A stretch of 41,561 nt of DNA, from assembly GCA_027859055.1 (NCBI GenBank), contig JAQIBO010000280.1:1-41561 (forward strand), written 5' to 3'. The position numbers were made by a program, and so were the translations under genes. The notes under the pieces were generated by a model. It saw only the letters and a list, made by a program, of their open reading frames with translations. It made no database searches and was not told the DNA's origin. Origin of the DNA: Spirochaeta sp. GTDB lineage: Bacteria; Spirochaetota; Spirochaetia; DSM-27196; Alkalispirochaetaceae. This document shows positions 1 through 9,130 of the stretch, piece by piece (the stretch's first letter is position 1; each line of letters opens with the position of its first letter).

Positions 1-362
1 GGATTACGCACCGAACGTATCATGGAGAAATCGACCGCGCGTTTCACGACAGCCAGAACAAGCAGCCACCCAAACAGAAACGCGCCGATAAGCACGAGCG
101 CGTCGGTGGTAATGACCGATGACCCGTGGTCGAGAATGTGGTATACAAAGAGCGCCCCCAGCGCCGAGAACAGGGCGGTGACGATATGGACAACCATCGA
201 GTACAAGTGCCGCCACGGTGCCTCACGGCCATCGTAGACACCATGAATCAGACTCAGGGCAAAAACGACGACGGGTACAACAATAAGGGCTATGTAGACG
301 CTCAGTCGGTACCGCAGTACCAGGTCAAATAATACTTCGATGGTCATGATGGTTAGCTTCAT
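1..362 (-). CDS. Partial integral membrane protein, function unknown
   Basis: This reading frame is open from an ATG near 362 (a second in-frame ATG lies at 347) to the left edge of the window, so only about the first 120 residues are seen. The translation has an N-terminal hydrophobic segment (around YIALIVVPVVVFALSLI), a polar loop, and two further hydrophobic stretches (around HIVTALFSALGALFVYHIL and LVLIGAFLFGWLLVLAV), which looks like a small multi-pass membrane protein. It is divergent from the DMT transporter with only about 30 bases between starts. Neither candidate start has a clear ribosome binding site. I do not recognise the family. Confidence 0.55.
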   Translation of the reverse strand, partial: MKLTIMTIEVLFDLVLRYRLSVYIALIVVPVVVFALSLIHGVYDGREAPWRHLYSMVVHIVTALFSALGALFVYHILDHGSSVITTDALVLIGAFLFGWLLVLAVVKRAVDFSMIRSVRN

Positions 363-392
363 TGTAAACGAGAAGGAAAGGGCAGGCAACGA

Positions 393-1340
393 TTGAATAT
401 ACTGATGCTTGGTCAGATCGCCGCTTTGGGCACCGCAATGTGCTGGACCGTAACCAGCGTCTCCTTTGAGGCGGCAGGAAAGCGGGTCGGAAGCTTCCAG
501 GTCAATCTGATTCGCCTCGTGATCGCGTTTGGAATCTTCACGGTCTACGCAACCGCGGTCCACGGCAAACCGCTCCCAATCGACGCCGGTGCCCACATCT
601 GGATCTGGCTGTCTTTGTCAGGCCTGGTCGGATTCGTCCTTGGTGACCTGTTCCTGTTTCAGGCGTTTGTCGATGTCGGTGCGCGAACCGCGATGCTGAT
701 CTATTCTTCGGTCCCGCCGATCACGGCGATTATCGGGTGGCTTATCCTCGGTGAAACGCTGACGATTTCACAGATCTTCGGGATGGTTGTCACCGTGTTG
801 GGGATCATGATTGTCGTGACGGTACGGAAAAAGATTCCCGCGCCGGAACTCGCCACCCCTGCGATTGGACGTCCGGACCACGCCGCGGATCGTCGTCGTC
901 GACACCACCGCGTCCGGGGTACCTGGTTCGCGTTTCTCGGCGCGCTCGGCCAGGCGTTTGGCCTGGTACTCAGTCGCTACGGCGCTCCAACGTACGATCC
1001 GTTCGCAGCCACCCAGATCCGTGCGCTGGCGGGCGTTGTGGGTTTTGCCCTTCTGTTTTTTTTCACCCGCCGGTGGCACCGGATCGGCGTTGCCCTGCGG
1101 GACCGGCGCGCCCTGTTTCTTATGACCCGCGGAGCGTTCTTTGGTCCGTTTCTGGGGGTCTCCCTGGGACTGTACGCGGCGCAACGTGCCGGCACCGGCA
1201 TCGCCGCAACGCTGATCGCCACCGTTCCCGTTATTCTCATACCCGTCGCGGTGTTCAAGAACCACGAGCACGTCACCGTGCGCGAGGTTTTCGGCGCCGT
1301 TGTGGCGGTCGCAGGAGTGGCAATTCTGTTTCTGAGTTGA
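393..1340 (+). CDS. EamA/DMT-superfamily transporter
   Basis: This 315-residue, highly hydrophobic protein has about ten transmembrane segments arranged as two repeated EamA halves, the usual size and form of drug/metabolite exporters of the inner membrane. The first half ends in the typical LILGETLTISQIFGMVVTV stretch. The halves are joined by a polar, arginine-rich cytoplasmic loop (about residues 150-175) that is unusually basic. The second half begins near GTWFAFLGALGQAFGLVLSR. The start is TTG at 393 preceded by a purine-rich stretch; ATG at 405 is an alternative. Substrate cannot be read from sequence; relatives export amino acids, nucleosides or metabolites. It converges on deoD with a 13-base gap. 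Confidence 0.85.
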   Translation: MNILMLGQIAALGTAMCWTVTSVSFEAAGKRVGSFQVNLIRLVIAFGIFTVYATAVHGKPLPIDAGAHIWIWLSLSGLVGFVLGDLFLFQAFVDVGARTAMLIYSSVPPITAIIGWLILGETLTISQIFGMVVTVLGIMIVVTVRKKIPAPELATPAIGRPDHAADRRRRHHRVRGTWFAFLGALGQAFGLVLSRYGAPTYDPFAATQIRALAGVVGFALLFFFTRRWHRIGVALRDRRALFLMTRGAFFGPFLGVSLGLYAAQRAGTGIAATLIATVPVILIPVAVFKNHEHVTVREVFGAVVAVAGVAILFLS

Positions 1341-1353
1341 ATACCCGGCCCGA

Positions 1354-2082
1354 TCACTTCCCTGCCGGACCGGCGCCCAGCCGATGCGCAACCGTCAGCG
1401 CGCTCTCAACCATGTCGTGGAAGCTCGACTGCCGCGCCGCGGAGCTCATCTCTTCACCGGTTACCAGGCTGTCACTTACGGTGAGGAAGGTGAGGGCTTC
1501 CACGCCGTACCGCGCCGCCAGCGTATACAGCTGGTTTGTTTCCATCTCTATGGCAAGGACACCGTGGGTCTGCCAAACTTTCCAGAGGTCCGGATCGTCG
1601 TTGTAAAAGGTGTCGCTGGAAAGGATATTGCCCGCCAGAAACGGCAAGCCCTTCGATTCCAGAACGTCGACGGCGGTGCGGAAGAGATTCCACCCCGCCG
1701 TGGCTGCGTAATCCATGCCGTGAAAGCGCATGCGGTTCATGGCGCTGTCCGTTGAGGCTGCCATCGCCAGTACGATATCCCGCAGATGGAGCGACTCCTG
1801 AATAGAGCCACACGATCCGATTCGTATCAGCCGCTTGGCGTGGTAGGCGGTGATCAGTTCGGTGGCGTAGATCGCCAGACTGGGCATACCCATCCCCGAG
1901 CCCTGCACCGATACCGGCACCCCCTGGTACGTCCCGGTAAACCCGAGCATTCCCCGCACCGCGTTGTATTGGGTGACGTCTTCAAGGTAGTTCTCGGCGA
2001 CAAATTGCGCCCGCAGCGGATCTCCCGGCAATAGAACGGTCTCCGCAACAGCGCCGTCGGGCGCCCCGATATGGATACTCAT
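1354..2082 (-). CDS. deoD: Purine nucleoside phosphorylase, DeoD type
   Basis: This 242-residue enzyme should cleave purine (deoxy)nucleosides with phosphate to free base and (deoxy)ribose-1-phosphate in the cytoplasm. Known key residues of the Escherichia coli hexameric enzyme fall at the same numbers here: phosphate-binding Arg24 in GDPLR, Arg43, Arg87 in RIGSCGS, the EMET nucleoside-binding motif at 179-182, and catalytic Asp204 and Arg217. Length is normal. The ATG at 2082 has a strong GAGGAGG ribosome binding site. It stands apart from its neighbours. With adenosine deaminase (about 22.8 kb) and the PfkB kinase (about 38.3 kb) it makes up a purine salvage set scattered over this window. 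Confidence 0.93.
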   Translation of the reverse strand: MSIHIGAPDGAVAETVLLPGDPLRAQFVAENYLEDVTQYNAVRGMLGFTGTYQGVPVSVQGSGMGMPSLAIYATELITAYHAKRLIRIGSCGSIQESLHLRDIVLAMAASTDSAMNRMRFHGMDYAATAGWNLFRTAVDVLESKGLPFLAGNILSSDTFYNDDPDLWKVWQTHGVLAIEMETNQLYTLAARYGVEALTFLTVSDSLVTGEEMSSAARQSSFHDMVESALTVAHRLGAGPAGK

Positions 2083-2147
2083 CTCTCGTTCCTCCTCTGT
2101 GCGTATAGCGATGTCTGCGCCGTCAACCGGTGCACCGATTCGCCGGT

Positions 2148-3155
2148 TTACCCGATCTGGCCGGTGAGCCAGACGGTTACCTCGCCAATTTCCCCGTCCC
2201 GCTCCGGTATCCGCGCCCGGACGGTGTCGAGGCGACGGGCGATCTCGTCCGCCGTATACCGGGCACCCGGCAGCGCCTCCTCAAGGGCGGTTATCATCTC
2301 CGGATCCATCGCGTCGGAGTAGATTTTGCTCTCCGTCACCGCTCCTCGACGAACGTCCAGGTGAATATCGATGCCGCCCCAGTCAAAACGCGTCTCCGCG
2401 TGGTGGGTGAAGTCCGGGGTGCGACCGAAACGCCACTCCCAGTCGGACATCTGGCGGTAATACGCATCAAGGGAGGGAATCTCGCGCAGGGTCTGCTCGT
2501 CCAGCGTTTCCGGCTCGCAGCGCTTTCCGTGAAAGGCAAAAAAGCTCTCCATCACCGCGTTGCACACCGCTTCGTGGTCCAGGGTCGCGTCGTACTCGGT
2601 CAGATTGGCGACCCGGGAACGCACCGATTTGATCCCCTTTGAGACAAGCTTTTTTTTGTGCGGGTTGAGATAGTCCACCAGGCGGCCCAGATCCGCGTCT
2701 ATTAACAGCGTCCCGTGGTGAAAACTGCGTTCCCGAGTGTGCTTGAAGGCGCTTCCGGAGATCTTGCGTCCGTCGGTCAGGATATCGTTTCGCCCGGACC
2801 GTTCCGCAACAACGCCAAACGTGGCAAGGGCGCCGATAATGATCTCGAAATTGGCGTCCTGATTGTAGCCGTCGGCGGCGGAGAGAAATGTGAAATTGGT
2901 GTTTCCCAGATCGTGAAAGACCGCTCCGCCACCGCTCTGGCGCCGGGCGAGGTAGACGTTGTCGGCTTCCATCTTGTCAACTTTGCACTCCACCCAGGGA
3001 TTCTGGTGACGCCCGATGACGACTGTGTTATCGTTACGCCACAAAAAGAGGGTATGCGTGTGCGGGTCCAATTCGCGAAAAATCCAATCCTCCGTCGCCA
3101 GATTGAACCAGGGGTTCGTGATGTCTGATAACAGGACGCGTACGTTCGTTTCCAT
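2148..3155 (-). CDS. lplA: Lipoate-protein ligase A
   Basis: This 335-residue protein activates lipoate with ATP and transfers it to lysines of lipoyl domains. It has the BPL/LplA catalytic domain with the RRQSGGGAVFHD lipoyl-AMP binding motif (about residues 71-82), the conserved lysine in GRKISGSAFKHT (about 131) and HHGTLLIDADL (about 147-157). A C-terminal accessory domain follows from about residue 240 (WRFGRTPDF, then TRFDWGGIDIHLDV), so it is the complete two-domain bacterial type. I chose the ATG at 3155; a longer frame to 3191 would run over the divergent pth start. A likely client, GcvH, is encoded at 9.2 kb. No other lipoylated enzyme gene is in the window. Confidence 0.88.
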   Translation of the reverse strand: METNVRVLLSDITNPWFNLATEDWIFRELDPHTHTLFLWRNDNTVVIGRHQNPWVECKVDKMEADNVYLARRQSGGGAVFHDLGNTNFTFLSAADGYNQDANFEIIIGALATFGVVAERSGRNDILTDGRKISGSAFKHTRERSFHHGTLLIDADLGRLVDYLNPHKKKLVSKGIKSVRSRVANLTEYDATLDHEAVCNAVMESFFAFHGKRCEPETLDEQTLREIPSLDAYYRQMSDWEWRFGRTPDFTHHAETRFDWGGIDIHLDVRRGAVTESKIYSDAMDPEMITALEEALPGARYTADEIARRLDTVRARIPERDGEIGEVTVWLTGQIG

Positions 3156-3170
3156 ACCGTTGTACCTACT

Positions 3171-3731
3171 ATGAAGCGCACAGGAAATCAAGAGATCGAG
3201 TTAATCGCATTCCTCGGAAACCCGGGGACGCAGTACCGTCGCACCCGTCACAACGTGGGGTGGATGGTCATACCGGAGCTGACGGCTGTGCCGGAAACGG
3301 CGTGGAAAGAGAAGTTTCACGGACGGTTTGTGAAAGATGGAAATTGCGTGTTACTTGCCCCGGAAACCTACATGAACAACAGCGGCCGAAGCGTGCAGGC
3401 GGCGGCGGCGTTTTTCGGTGTTTCTCCGGCGGGTATTCTCGTGGTTCACGACGACATGGAGACACCGTTCAGGACGGTGTCTCTCACCCGCGGCGGCGGC
3501 CACCGCGGAAATAACGGTGTGCGCTCAATTGCCCAGGCGCTGGGAAGCCCCGATTTCTGGCGGTTGCGCCTCGGTGTCGGACGGCCTCCCGGCGGGCGCC
3601 GCCCGGGAGACTGGATCCTTGAGCGCTTCACTCCCGATGAGGAGGCACGTCTGCCGGAGTTGATCGCCGCCGCCGCAGAGATGATTCGGGACAACGCAGC
3701 GAAGCCCGAGGAACGGGTGGGAGGGGTGTAA
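3171..3731 (+). CDS. pth: Peptidyl-tRNA hydrolase
   Basis: This 186-residue enzyme releases tRNA from peptidyl-tRNA that has dropped off ribosomes. Family motifs are all present: FLGNPG (residues 14-19), RHNVGW with the catalytic histidine (His27), PETYMNNSG (64-72), VVHDDM with the catalytic aspartate (about 91-96) and the loop GGGHRGNNGVRSI (108-120). Length is typical. The start at 3171 has no clear ribosome binding site, and the gene starts only 15 bases from divergent lplA, so its promoter must lie inside the other gene. It is followed at short distance by the Omp85-like gene. Confidence 0.93.
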   Translation: MKRTGNQEIELIAFLGNPGTQYRRTRHNVGWMVIPELTAVPETAWKEKFHGRFVKDGNCVLLAPETYMNNSGRSVQAAAAFFGVSPAGILVVHDDMETPFRTVSLTRGGGHRGNNGVRSIAQALGSPDFWRLRLGVGRPPGGRRPGDWILERFTPDEEARLPELIAAAAEMIRDNAAKPEERVGGV

Positions 3732-3807
3732 GAAACCTTTTCGGGCTTTTTGAGGGCTTTTGCAAAGATCACTATTACGTTATCGTGGGCGGCACAAGGA
3801 ATTATCT

Positions 3808-5343
3808 GTGAATAGGTACCGCTTTTTTATCCGTCTTACCGCGGCATTCTTCGTATGTGTCACCGGTGCTGTGTTTGCGCAAGAGCCGGCGTATCGGATC
3901 ACCGACATCTCCTACGATACCGAGGGTCGTACCCGTGTCTGGGCGCTTAAGGACATTCTGGATCTGGAACCGGGGCTGACGTTCGCGACGATCGCAGAGC
4001 TGGAGGAGTTCCTTGCCCGGCAGGAGCAGATTCTGCTGAATCAGCGTATTCTTCAGAATGCCTCGGTGAACTATACGGTCACCCCGGAAGGTGGGCAGGT
4101 TGACGGTTCGCCTGACGCCGCGCCTGAGGATGACACCCCGGCGGACGGTGCCGACGCTGAACCGGGACAAATCAACGATGTTTTCGTACAGGTGACTACT
4201 CGGGACACCTGGAACTTCATCATTCTGCCGTACTTCAAGTACGACTCCAACACGGGTCTGCTCCTCAGCCTGCGGACCCGGGATTACAACTTTTTTGGTA
4301 CCAACCAGACCCTTTCCATAGACTTTGACTACGAACGGACCGACGAGGAAGAGGATCTCTTCACGATCGCCGCGGACTTCCGGTTACCCTTTAATCTGTT
4401 CGATCGCCGGTGGGAGGCGATCGTGGAACAGAAACTGGAAATAGAGGACAGTGATCTCGATTTTGAACTGTCCACCGGTCTGGGGTATTACTTTGAATTT
4501 CTGGGACTGGATTGGAACGCGGTGTACACCGAGTCATACCGCTATCTGACCGAGGACCCGGAAGAGGACAACTCCTTTTTTACCAGTTCGTTTGACCTGG
4601 GCAGCACGATCGACACCGGCCTTGATATCCCCGCGTTCGGACCGCTGAACTACCTGCCAAATGCGTATACGGAATGGAGCTACCGCTCCGGGGGCATCAG
4701 CGAGGAGCGCCGTGGTCTGACCGTCGGTTTTGAGCACGCCCTCGCCACCGGTGACTATGACTGGATCGGTAACTACCGGGACGGCCAGTCCGTGAGCGTC
4801 GGGAACGACAACGCCTACAACATCCGGAAAGAAGAGTGGAAACGGGAGGTCACCACGGAGGCGGCGGTCTACCAGGCGTTGTGGCAACCGTCGGAAGATG
4901 TGTGGCCAAAAGCGGGTCTCAGCGCCGGCTTTTCCGGGTTTTACCTGATCGATGGCGCCGACGAGGAACAGGACGATGCCGCGAAGGCGGCGCGCGGTGT
5001 TCTCAACGATACGATGAACGGCGATCTCGGGCTGTTTCTGAATCTTGACGCGATAATCACGTTCTGGACGCTGGAGCCGATCTTTGAGGCTCAGTTCGGC
5101 ACCTTTTTTGATATCGCCTACGTCCGCGATCTTCGCGGCGACTTTTACGAGAAGACGGCATTTGACGCCAGCCGCGATCTGCGCTACGGCGCGGGTATAG
5201 AAATTGTGGGATTTCCGCTCTTTGCCAGAAGCCTGTACGTCCGCGGGTCCCTCGGATTCGATCTGGTAGAGATTAACGAGGGTGCAGCACCACTGTCATC
5301 GGACGCCCGGGAGATATTCATCGGCCTGGGCCACCATTACTGA
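3808..5343 (+). CDS. Omp85/BamA-like outer membrane protein with a single POTRA-like domain
   Basis: This is a 511-residue exported protein. The start is GTG at 3808 with AAGGA seven bases upstream; an ATG at 3760 is in frame but gives a poor signal peptide. The signal peptide (about residues 1-24) ends near VFAQ. A POTRA-like unit (about 27-90, YRITDISYDTEGRTRVWAL) is followed by an acidic low-complexity linker (about 93-125) and then a long series of amphipathic strands rich in Tyr, Asp and Phe, closing with GLGHHY and an aromatic last residue as in outer membrane barrels. Full BamA has five POTRA domains, so this is a reduced Omp85/TamA-like protein. Role in assembly or secretion is inferred from the fold only. 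Confidence 0.7.
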   Translation: MNRYRFFIRLTAAFFVCVTGAVFAQEPAYRITDISYDTEGRTRVWALKDILDLEPGLTFATIAELEEFLARQEQILLNQRILQNASVNYTVTPEGGQVDGSPDAAPEDDTPADGADAEPGQINDVFVQVTTRDTWNFIILPYFKYDSNTGLLLSLRTRDYNFFGTNQTLSIDFDYERTDEEEDLFTIAADFRLPFNLFDRRWEAIVEQKLEIEDSDLDFELSTGLGYYFEFLGLDWNAVYTESYRYLTEDPEEDNSFFTSSFDLGSTIDTGLDIPAFGPLNYLPNAYTEWSYRSGGISEERRGLTVGFEHALATGDYDWIGNYRDGQSVSVGNDNAYNIRKEEWKREVTTEAAVYQALWQPSEDVWPKAGLSAGFSGFYLIDGADEEQDDAAKAARGVLNDTMNGDLGLFLNLDAIITFWTLEPIFEAQFGTFFDIAYVRDLRGDFYEKTAFDASRDLRYGAGIEIVGFPLFARSLYVRGSLGFDLVEINEGAAPLSSDAREIFIGLGHHY

Positions 5344-5363
5344 CACGACGGCTGCTGACGCGG

Positions 5364-6299
5364 TTACGATTCCACCCGATAGCTGTCCAGGCCGAGGTTC
5401 CGGCATATATCGATCGTCGAGCTCGAGTTGTTCAGGGTGTACAGGTGTATGCCGGGAACATCTGCGTACAGAAGCTCCGCAATTTGCGCCGTCGCCCAGT
5501 GCGTTCCGACGCGGCCTACCGCCTCGTCGTCCCGCGCGCGGGACACTGCCCGCAGGAGCGGCGCGGGGAACCGGGCACCCGCCGCGAGATCGGCCATTCG
5601 CCCCATCCCGTGGCGACTGGTAATCGGCATAATACCCGGAACAACCGGAACGTTGATCGCCGCCAGCCGGAGGCGTGCCATATAGTCAAAGTAGTCACGG
5701 TTATCAAAGAACAGCTGCGTCACGATGTAGTCGGCACCGGCCTCCACTTTGGCCTTCAGCAGTTCGATTTCGCGCAGCCGGTTGGGGGTCGCCGGATGAC
5801 CCTCGGGGAATCCCGCCACACCGATGGAAAAGTGGGGATACTGTTTTCGGATATAGGCGACAAGGTCCGCCGCATGGGGGAAATCACGGCTGCCTTCACC
5901 GTCGGTACCGAGGCGCTCTGTCATGGCGGTACGAACCTCGGTATCCGCGGGCGGATCGCCGCGCAAGGCGAGGATGTTGTGCACCCCCGCCCGGTCGTAT
6001 TCAGCGAGAATTGCGTCGATCTCATCCCTGAGGGACCCGACGCAGGTGAGGTGCGCAACCACGGTGAGGCCAAACTCCTCCTGAATGCGCGTCACCAGTT
6101 GGTGAGTCTGTTTCCGGGTTGAACCCCCGGCGCCGTAGGTAACACTGACGTACGCCGGTTCCAGCGGCAGGAGCTCCGCTCCGATCGTCCGGAACAGCCG
6201 CCCCCAACCTTTTTCCGTCTTTGGCGGAAAAAACTCAAAGCTGAAGATCGTCGGTTCGGCGCTGAGCAGCTCGGCAACGCGGGGTGTCATGTGCGCCAT
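5364..6299 (-). CDS. metF: 5,10-methylenetetrahydrofolate reductase
   Basis: This 311-residue FAD enzyme reduces methylene-THF to methyl-THF for methionine synthesis. The N-terminal FSFEFFPPKTEKGW carries the catalytic glutamate, followed by YVSVTYGAGGSTR (about 52-64), the NILALRGDPP stretch (about 109) and YIVTQLFFD (about 191). It is the last gene of a left-facing ahcY-metK-metF operon, starting 8 bases after metK with no clear ribosome binding site, so translational coupling is likely. ATG at 6290 is an alternative start. Together the three genes cover methyl supply, SAM synthesis and SAH removal; a methionine synthase is not in the window. Confidence 0.92.
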   Translation of the reverse strand: MAHMTPRVAELLSAEPTIFSFEFFPPKTEKGWGRLFRTIGAELLPLEPAYVSVTYGAGGSTRKQTHQLVTRIQEEFGLTVVAHLTCVGSLRDEIDAILAEYDRAGVHNILALRGDPPADTEVRTAMTERLGTDGEGSRDFPHAADLVAYIRKQYPHFSIGVAGFPEGHPATPNRLREIELLKAKVEAGADYIVTQLFFDNRDYFDYMARLRLAAINVPVVPGIMPITSRHGMGRMADLAAGARFPAPLLRAVSRARDDEAVGRVGTHWATAQIAELLYADVPGIHLYTLNNSSSTIDICRNLGLDSYRVES

Positions 6300-6307
6300 T
6301 GTTCAGA

Positions 6308-7474
6308 TCAAACCGCATTCTGCAGGGCGTCGACTTTGTCGGTTTTTTCCCAGCTGAAGCCGTCGCGGCCAAAGTGACCATACGCCGCGGTAGACCGGTA
6401 GATCGGTTTAAGCAGATCCAGGGTCTTTACGATTCCCCCGGGGGTAAGGTCAAACGTCTTTTCCACCGCCAGGGCGATCTTTTCCTCCGGTACCGTTCCG
6501 GTTCCGAACGTTTCAACCATGACGCTCACCGGAAAGGGAACGCCGATCGCATACGCCAACTGAAGCTCCGCCCGGCGCGCGAGGCCGGCGGCGACGATAT
6601 TTTTTGCCACGTACCGCGCCATATACGCCGCGGAGCGGTCAACCTTACTGGGATCCTTTCCGGAAAACGCGCCGCCGCCGTGGCGACCCATCCCGCCGTA
6701 GGTATCCACGATGATCTTGCGCCCGGTGAGACCGGTATCCCCGTGGGGACCGCCTACAACAAACCGACCGGTGGGGTTCACAAAAAACCGCGTCTTATCA
6801 TCAAGAAGACCCGTGGGTTCCAGAATCGGGCGGATCACGTTGGTAATCACCGACTCGCGAATCTGGTCATGGGTCACCTCGGGATCGTGCTGGTGGCTGA
6901 TAACCACCGTATCGATCCGCTTCGGGGTGTTTCCGTTGTACTCCACCGTGACCTGGCTTTTGGAGTCCGGGCGCATCCAGGTGATCTCCCCGTTCTTGCG
7001 AAGGTCCGCCGCGTGACGAAGCAGCTGGTGGGCGTAACTGATCGGCGCCGGCATCAGTTCCGGCGTCTCGTCGCAGGCATAGCCAAACATCATACCCTGG
7101 TCGCCGGCGCCCTGCTGGCCCTCATACTCCTTGAGGCCGCTTCCGGCGACACCCTGGTTGATGTCGGCGCTTTGCGAGTGAATCGTACTCATGACGCTCA
7201 TCGACTCGTAGTCGAGACCGTACGCCGGATCGTCGTAGCCGACGCGCTTTGCCACGCCGCGGGCGACCTCCTGAACATCGACATACGTATTGGTGGTGAT
7301 TTCGCCACCGACCAGGACCATTCCGGTGGTGGTAAACGTCTCACACGCAACATGACTTGCGGGGTCATCGTTCAGGCAGGCGTCAAGAACCGCATCACTG
7401 ATCTGGTCGGCAAGCTTGTCCGGGTGGCCTTCACTGACGCTTTCAGAGGTAAACAGATATCGTCGATCGCTCAT
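6308..7474 (-). CDS. metK: S-adenosylmethionine synthetase
   Basis: This 388-residue cytoplasmic enzyme makes SAM from methionine and ATP. It has the metal/ATP motif SEGHPDKLADQISD (about residues 14-27), the signature hexapeptide GAGDQG (about 121-126), and the glycine-rich GGGAFSGKDPSKVDRSAAY motif (about 263-281). Length is as expected. The ATG has an AAGGAG ribosome binding site and lies 12 bases after ahcY, so it is the middle gene of the methyl-cycle operon. Confidence 0.96.
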   Translation of the reverse strand: MSDRRYLFTSESVSEGHPDKLADQISDAVLDACLNDDPASHVACETFTTTGMVLVGGEITTNTYVDVQEVARGVAKRVGYDDPAYGLDYESMSVMSTIHSQSADINQGVAGSGLKEYEGQQGAGDQGMMFGYACDETPELMPAPISYAHQLLRHAADLRKNGEITWMRPDSKSQVTVEYNGNTPKRIDTVVISHQHDPEVTHDQIRESVITNVIRPILEPTGLLDDKTRFFVNPTGRFVVGGPHGDTGLTGRKIIVDTYGGMGRHGGGAFSGKDPSKVDRSAAYMARYVAKNIVAAGLARRAELQLAYAIGVPFPVSVMVETFGTGTVPEEKIALAVEKTFDLTPGGIVKTLDLLKPIYRSTAAYGHFGRDGFSWEKTDKVDALQNAV

Positions 7475-7486
7475 CGCTGCTTCTCC

Positions 7487-8959
7487 TTAGTACCGATACC
7501 AGTCGGATTTGAACGGTCCGTCTACCGGCACGTTGATGTAGTCCGACTGTTCCGGCGTCAATTTACTCAGATGAATACCCAGTTTTTCCAGGTGAAGCCG
7601 GGCAACCTCTTCGTCCAATCGCTTGTCCAGAACACGAACTCCCGGTTCGTAGGCGTCACGGTTCTTCCACAGGTCGATCTGCGCCAGTGTCTGGTTAGTG
7701 AAACTGTTACTCATCACGAAGCTGGGGTGTCCCGTGGCGTTTCCAAGGTTCACCAGGCGACCTTCACTAAGCAGGTAGATTTCGTGACCGTCGGAGAAGT
7801 GGTATTTGTCCACCTGTGGTTTGATCGTATCCCGGGTCACGTCCTCGGCGGCGTTCAGCGGTTCCACCTGGATTTCGTTATCAAAATGGCCGATGTTCGC
7901 CACGATCGCCTGGTTTTTCATCCGGCGCATGTGATCAACGGTGATGATGTCCCGGTTTCCCGTCGCGGTCACAAAGATATCCGCTTCCGGAAGTGCTTCC
8001 TCGAGCGTGTTGACTTCAAATCCTTCCATCGACGCCTGAAGCGCGCAGATCGGGTCGATCTCGGTAACGATTACCCGTGCTCCCTGGCTTCGGAGGCTCT
8101 GGGCGCTGCCCTTTCCGACATCGCCATATCCGCACACAAGCGCGGTTTTTCCGGCGATCATCACATCGGTTCCGCGCTTGATACCGTCAATCAGGCTTTC
8201 CCGGCAGCCGTACAGATTGTCAAACTTGCTTTTGGTAACGCTGTCGTTGACGTTAATCGCCGGAACAAGGAGCGATCCCTCTTCGGCCATCTTGTACAAC
8301 CGGTGAACGCCGGTGGTGGTCTCTTCGCTGACGCCGCGCCATTCCGAGGCCAACGCGGAGAAGTACTCCGGGTCCTGGGCGTGTACACGCTTCAGAAGCG
8401 CTTTGATCACCGTCTCTTCGTGGCTTCCGGAGGGCGTATTGACCCAGTCGGAACCCTTTTCCAGCTCCACGCCTTTGTGAATCAGCATGGTGGCGTCGCC
8501 ACCGTCATCGACGATCAGGTTCGGCCCCTTACCGCCGGGAAAGCTCACCGCGTTGAGCGTCATCTCCCAGTACTCTTCAAGGCTTTCACCCTTCCAGGCA
8601 AACACCGGCGTTCCCGCCGGGTTTTCTACCGATCCGCCCCGTTCCGGCCGTCCGACCGCGATCGCTGCCGCCGCGTGGTCCTGGGTGGAAAAGATGTTGC
8701 AGCTCGCCCAGCGGACATCCGCTCCCAGCTCCACAAGCGTTTCAATCAGTACAGCGGTCTGAATCGTCATGTGCAGGCTTCCGGCAATCCGTACCCCGGC
8801 AAGCGGCTTTTCAACGCCGTACTTCTCGCGCGTTGCCATAAGCCCGGGCATCTCGTACTCCGCCATGATGATTTCTTTACGCCCCCAGTCGGCCAGGGCA
8901 AGGTCTTTAACGCGATACGGGACGTCGGTCGTAACCGGTCCTGTTGTCTGTGTCTTCAT
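7487..8959 (-). CDS. ahcY: Adenosylhomocysteinase
   Basis: This 490-residue NAD-dependent enzyme splits S-adenosylhomocysteine to adenosine and homocysteine. Visible motifs are NVNDSVTKSKFDNLYGCRES with active-site Lys and Asp, the NAD-binding CGYGDVGKGSAQSLR, IGHFDNEI and GHPSFVMSNSF, and the family's C-terminal end KSDWYRY. The protein is the longer bacterial form, with an insertion of about 40 residues before the NAD domain. I chose the ATG at 8959 (protein begins MKTQTTGPV) because AGGAG lies 8 bases upstream; an in-frame start at 9037 would have no such support. It opens the ahcY-metK-metF operon. Confidence 0.95.
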   Translation of the reverse strand: MKTQTTGPVTTDVPYRVKDLALADWGRKEIIMAEYEMPGLMATREKYGVEKPLAGVRIAGSLHMTIQTAVLIETLVELGADVRWASCNIFSTQDHAAAAIAVGRPERGGSVENPAGTPVFAWKGESLEEYWEMTLNAVSFPGGKGPNLIVDDGGDATMLIHKGVELEKGSDWVNTPSGSHEETVIKALLKRVHAQDPEYFSALASEWRGVSEETTTGVHRLYKMAEEGSLLVPAINVNDSVTKSKFDNLYGCRESLIDGIKRGTDVMIAGKTALVCGYGDVGKGSAQSLRSQGARVIVTEIDPICALQASMEGFEVNTLEEALPEADIFVTATGNRDIITVDHMRRMKNQAIVANIGHFDNEIQVEPLNAAEDVTRDTIKPQVDKYHFSDGHEIYLLSEGRLVNLGNATGHPSFVMSNSFTNQTLAQIDLWKNRDAYEPGVRVLDKRLDEEVARLHLEKLGIHLSKLTPEQSDYINVPVDGPFKSDWYRY

Positions 8960-9014
8960 ATATCTAACTCCTATCATTGGTTTGTAACGTCTTTGTTCAA
9001 ACGGTGAACAACGG

Positions 9015-9051
9015 TCGCTATAGAGTACACGTTGCATCGGTCTATCGGCAA
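9015..9051 (-). promoter_or_regulatory. Candidate promoter of ahcY-metK-metF
   Basis: On the minus strand TTGCCG (9051-9046) and TACTCT (9027-9022) are 18 bases apart. This would start transcription near 9015 and give a leader of about 55 bases, with little room for a full SAM or SAH riboswitch. Nothing else recognisable lies between 8960 and 9130. Confidence 0.4.
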
Positions 9052-9130
9052 CAGTTGGCGACTTTTCTTCAGCTGCGTGGTCTCACACTGGTAATTTCAG
9101 CATCCGCCGTCCCGGTATCGGCAGACACAC

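Noticed and set aside
6284..9007. A 907-codon open frame on the plus strand
   Set aside because: It is antisense to metK and ahcY, which have clear motifs and ribosome binding sites; the frame is a by-product of GC-rich codon use.
8960..9130. Possible SAM or SAH riboswitch before ahcY
   Set aside because: The predicted leader is only about 55 bases and none of the conserved cores of known SAM/SAH classes can be seen.
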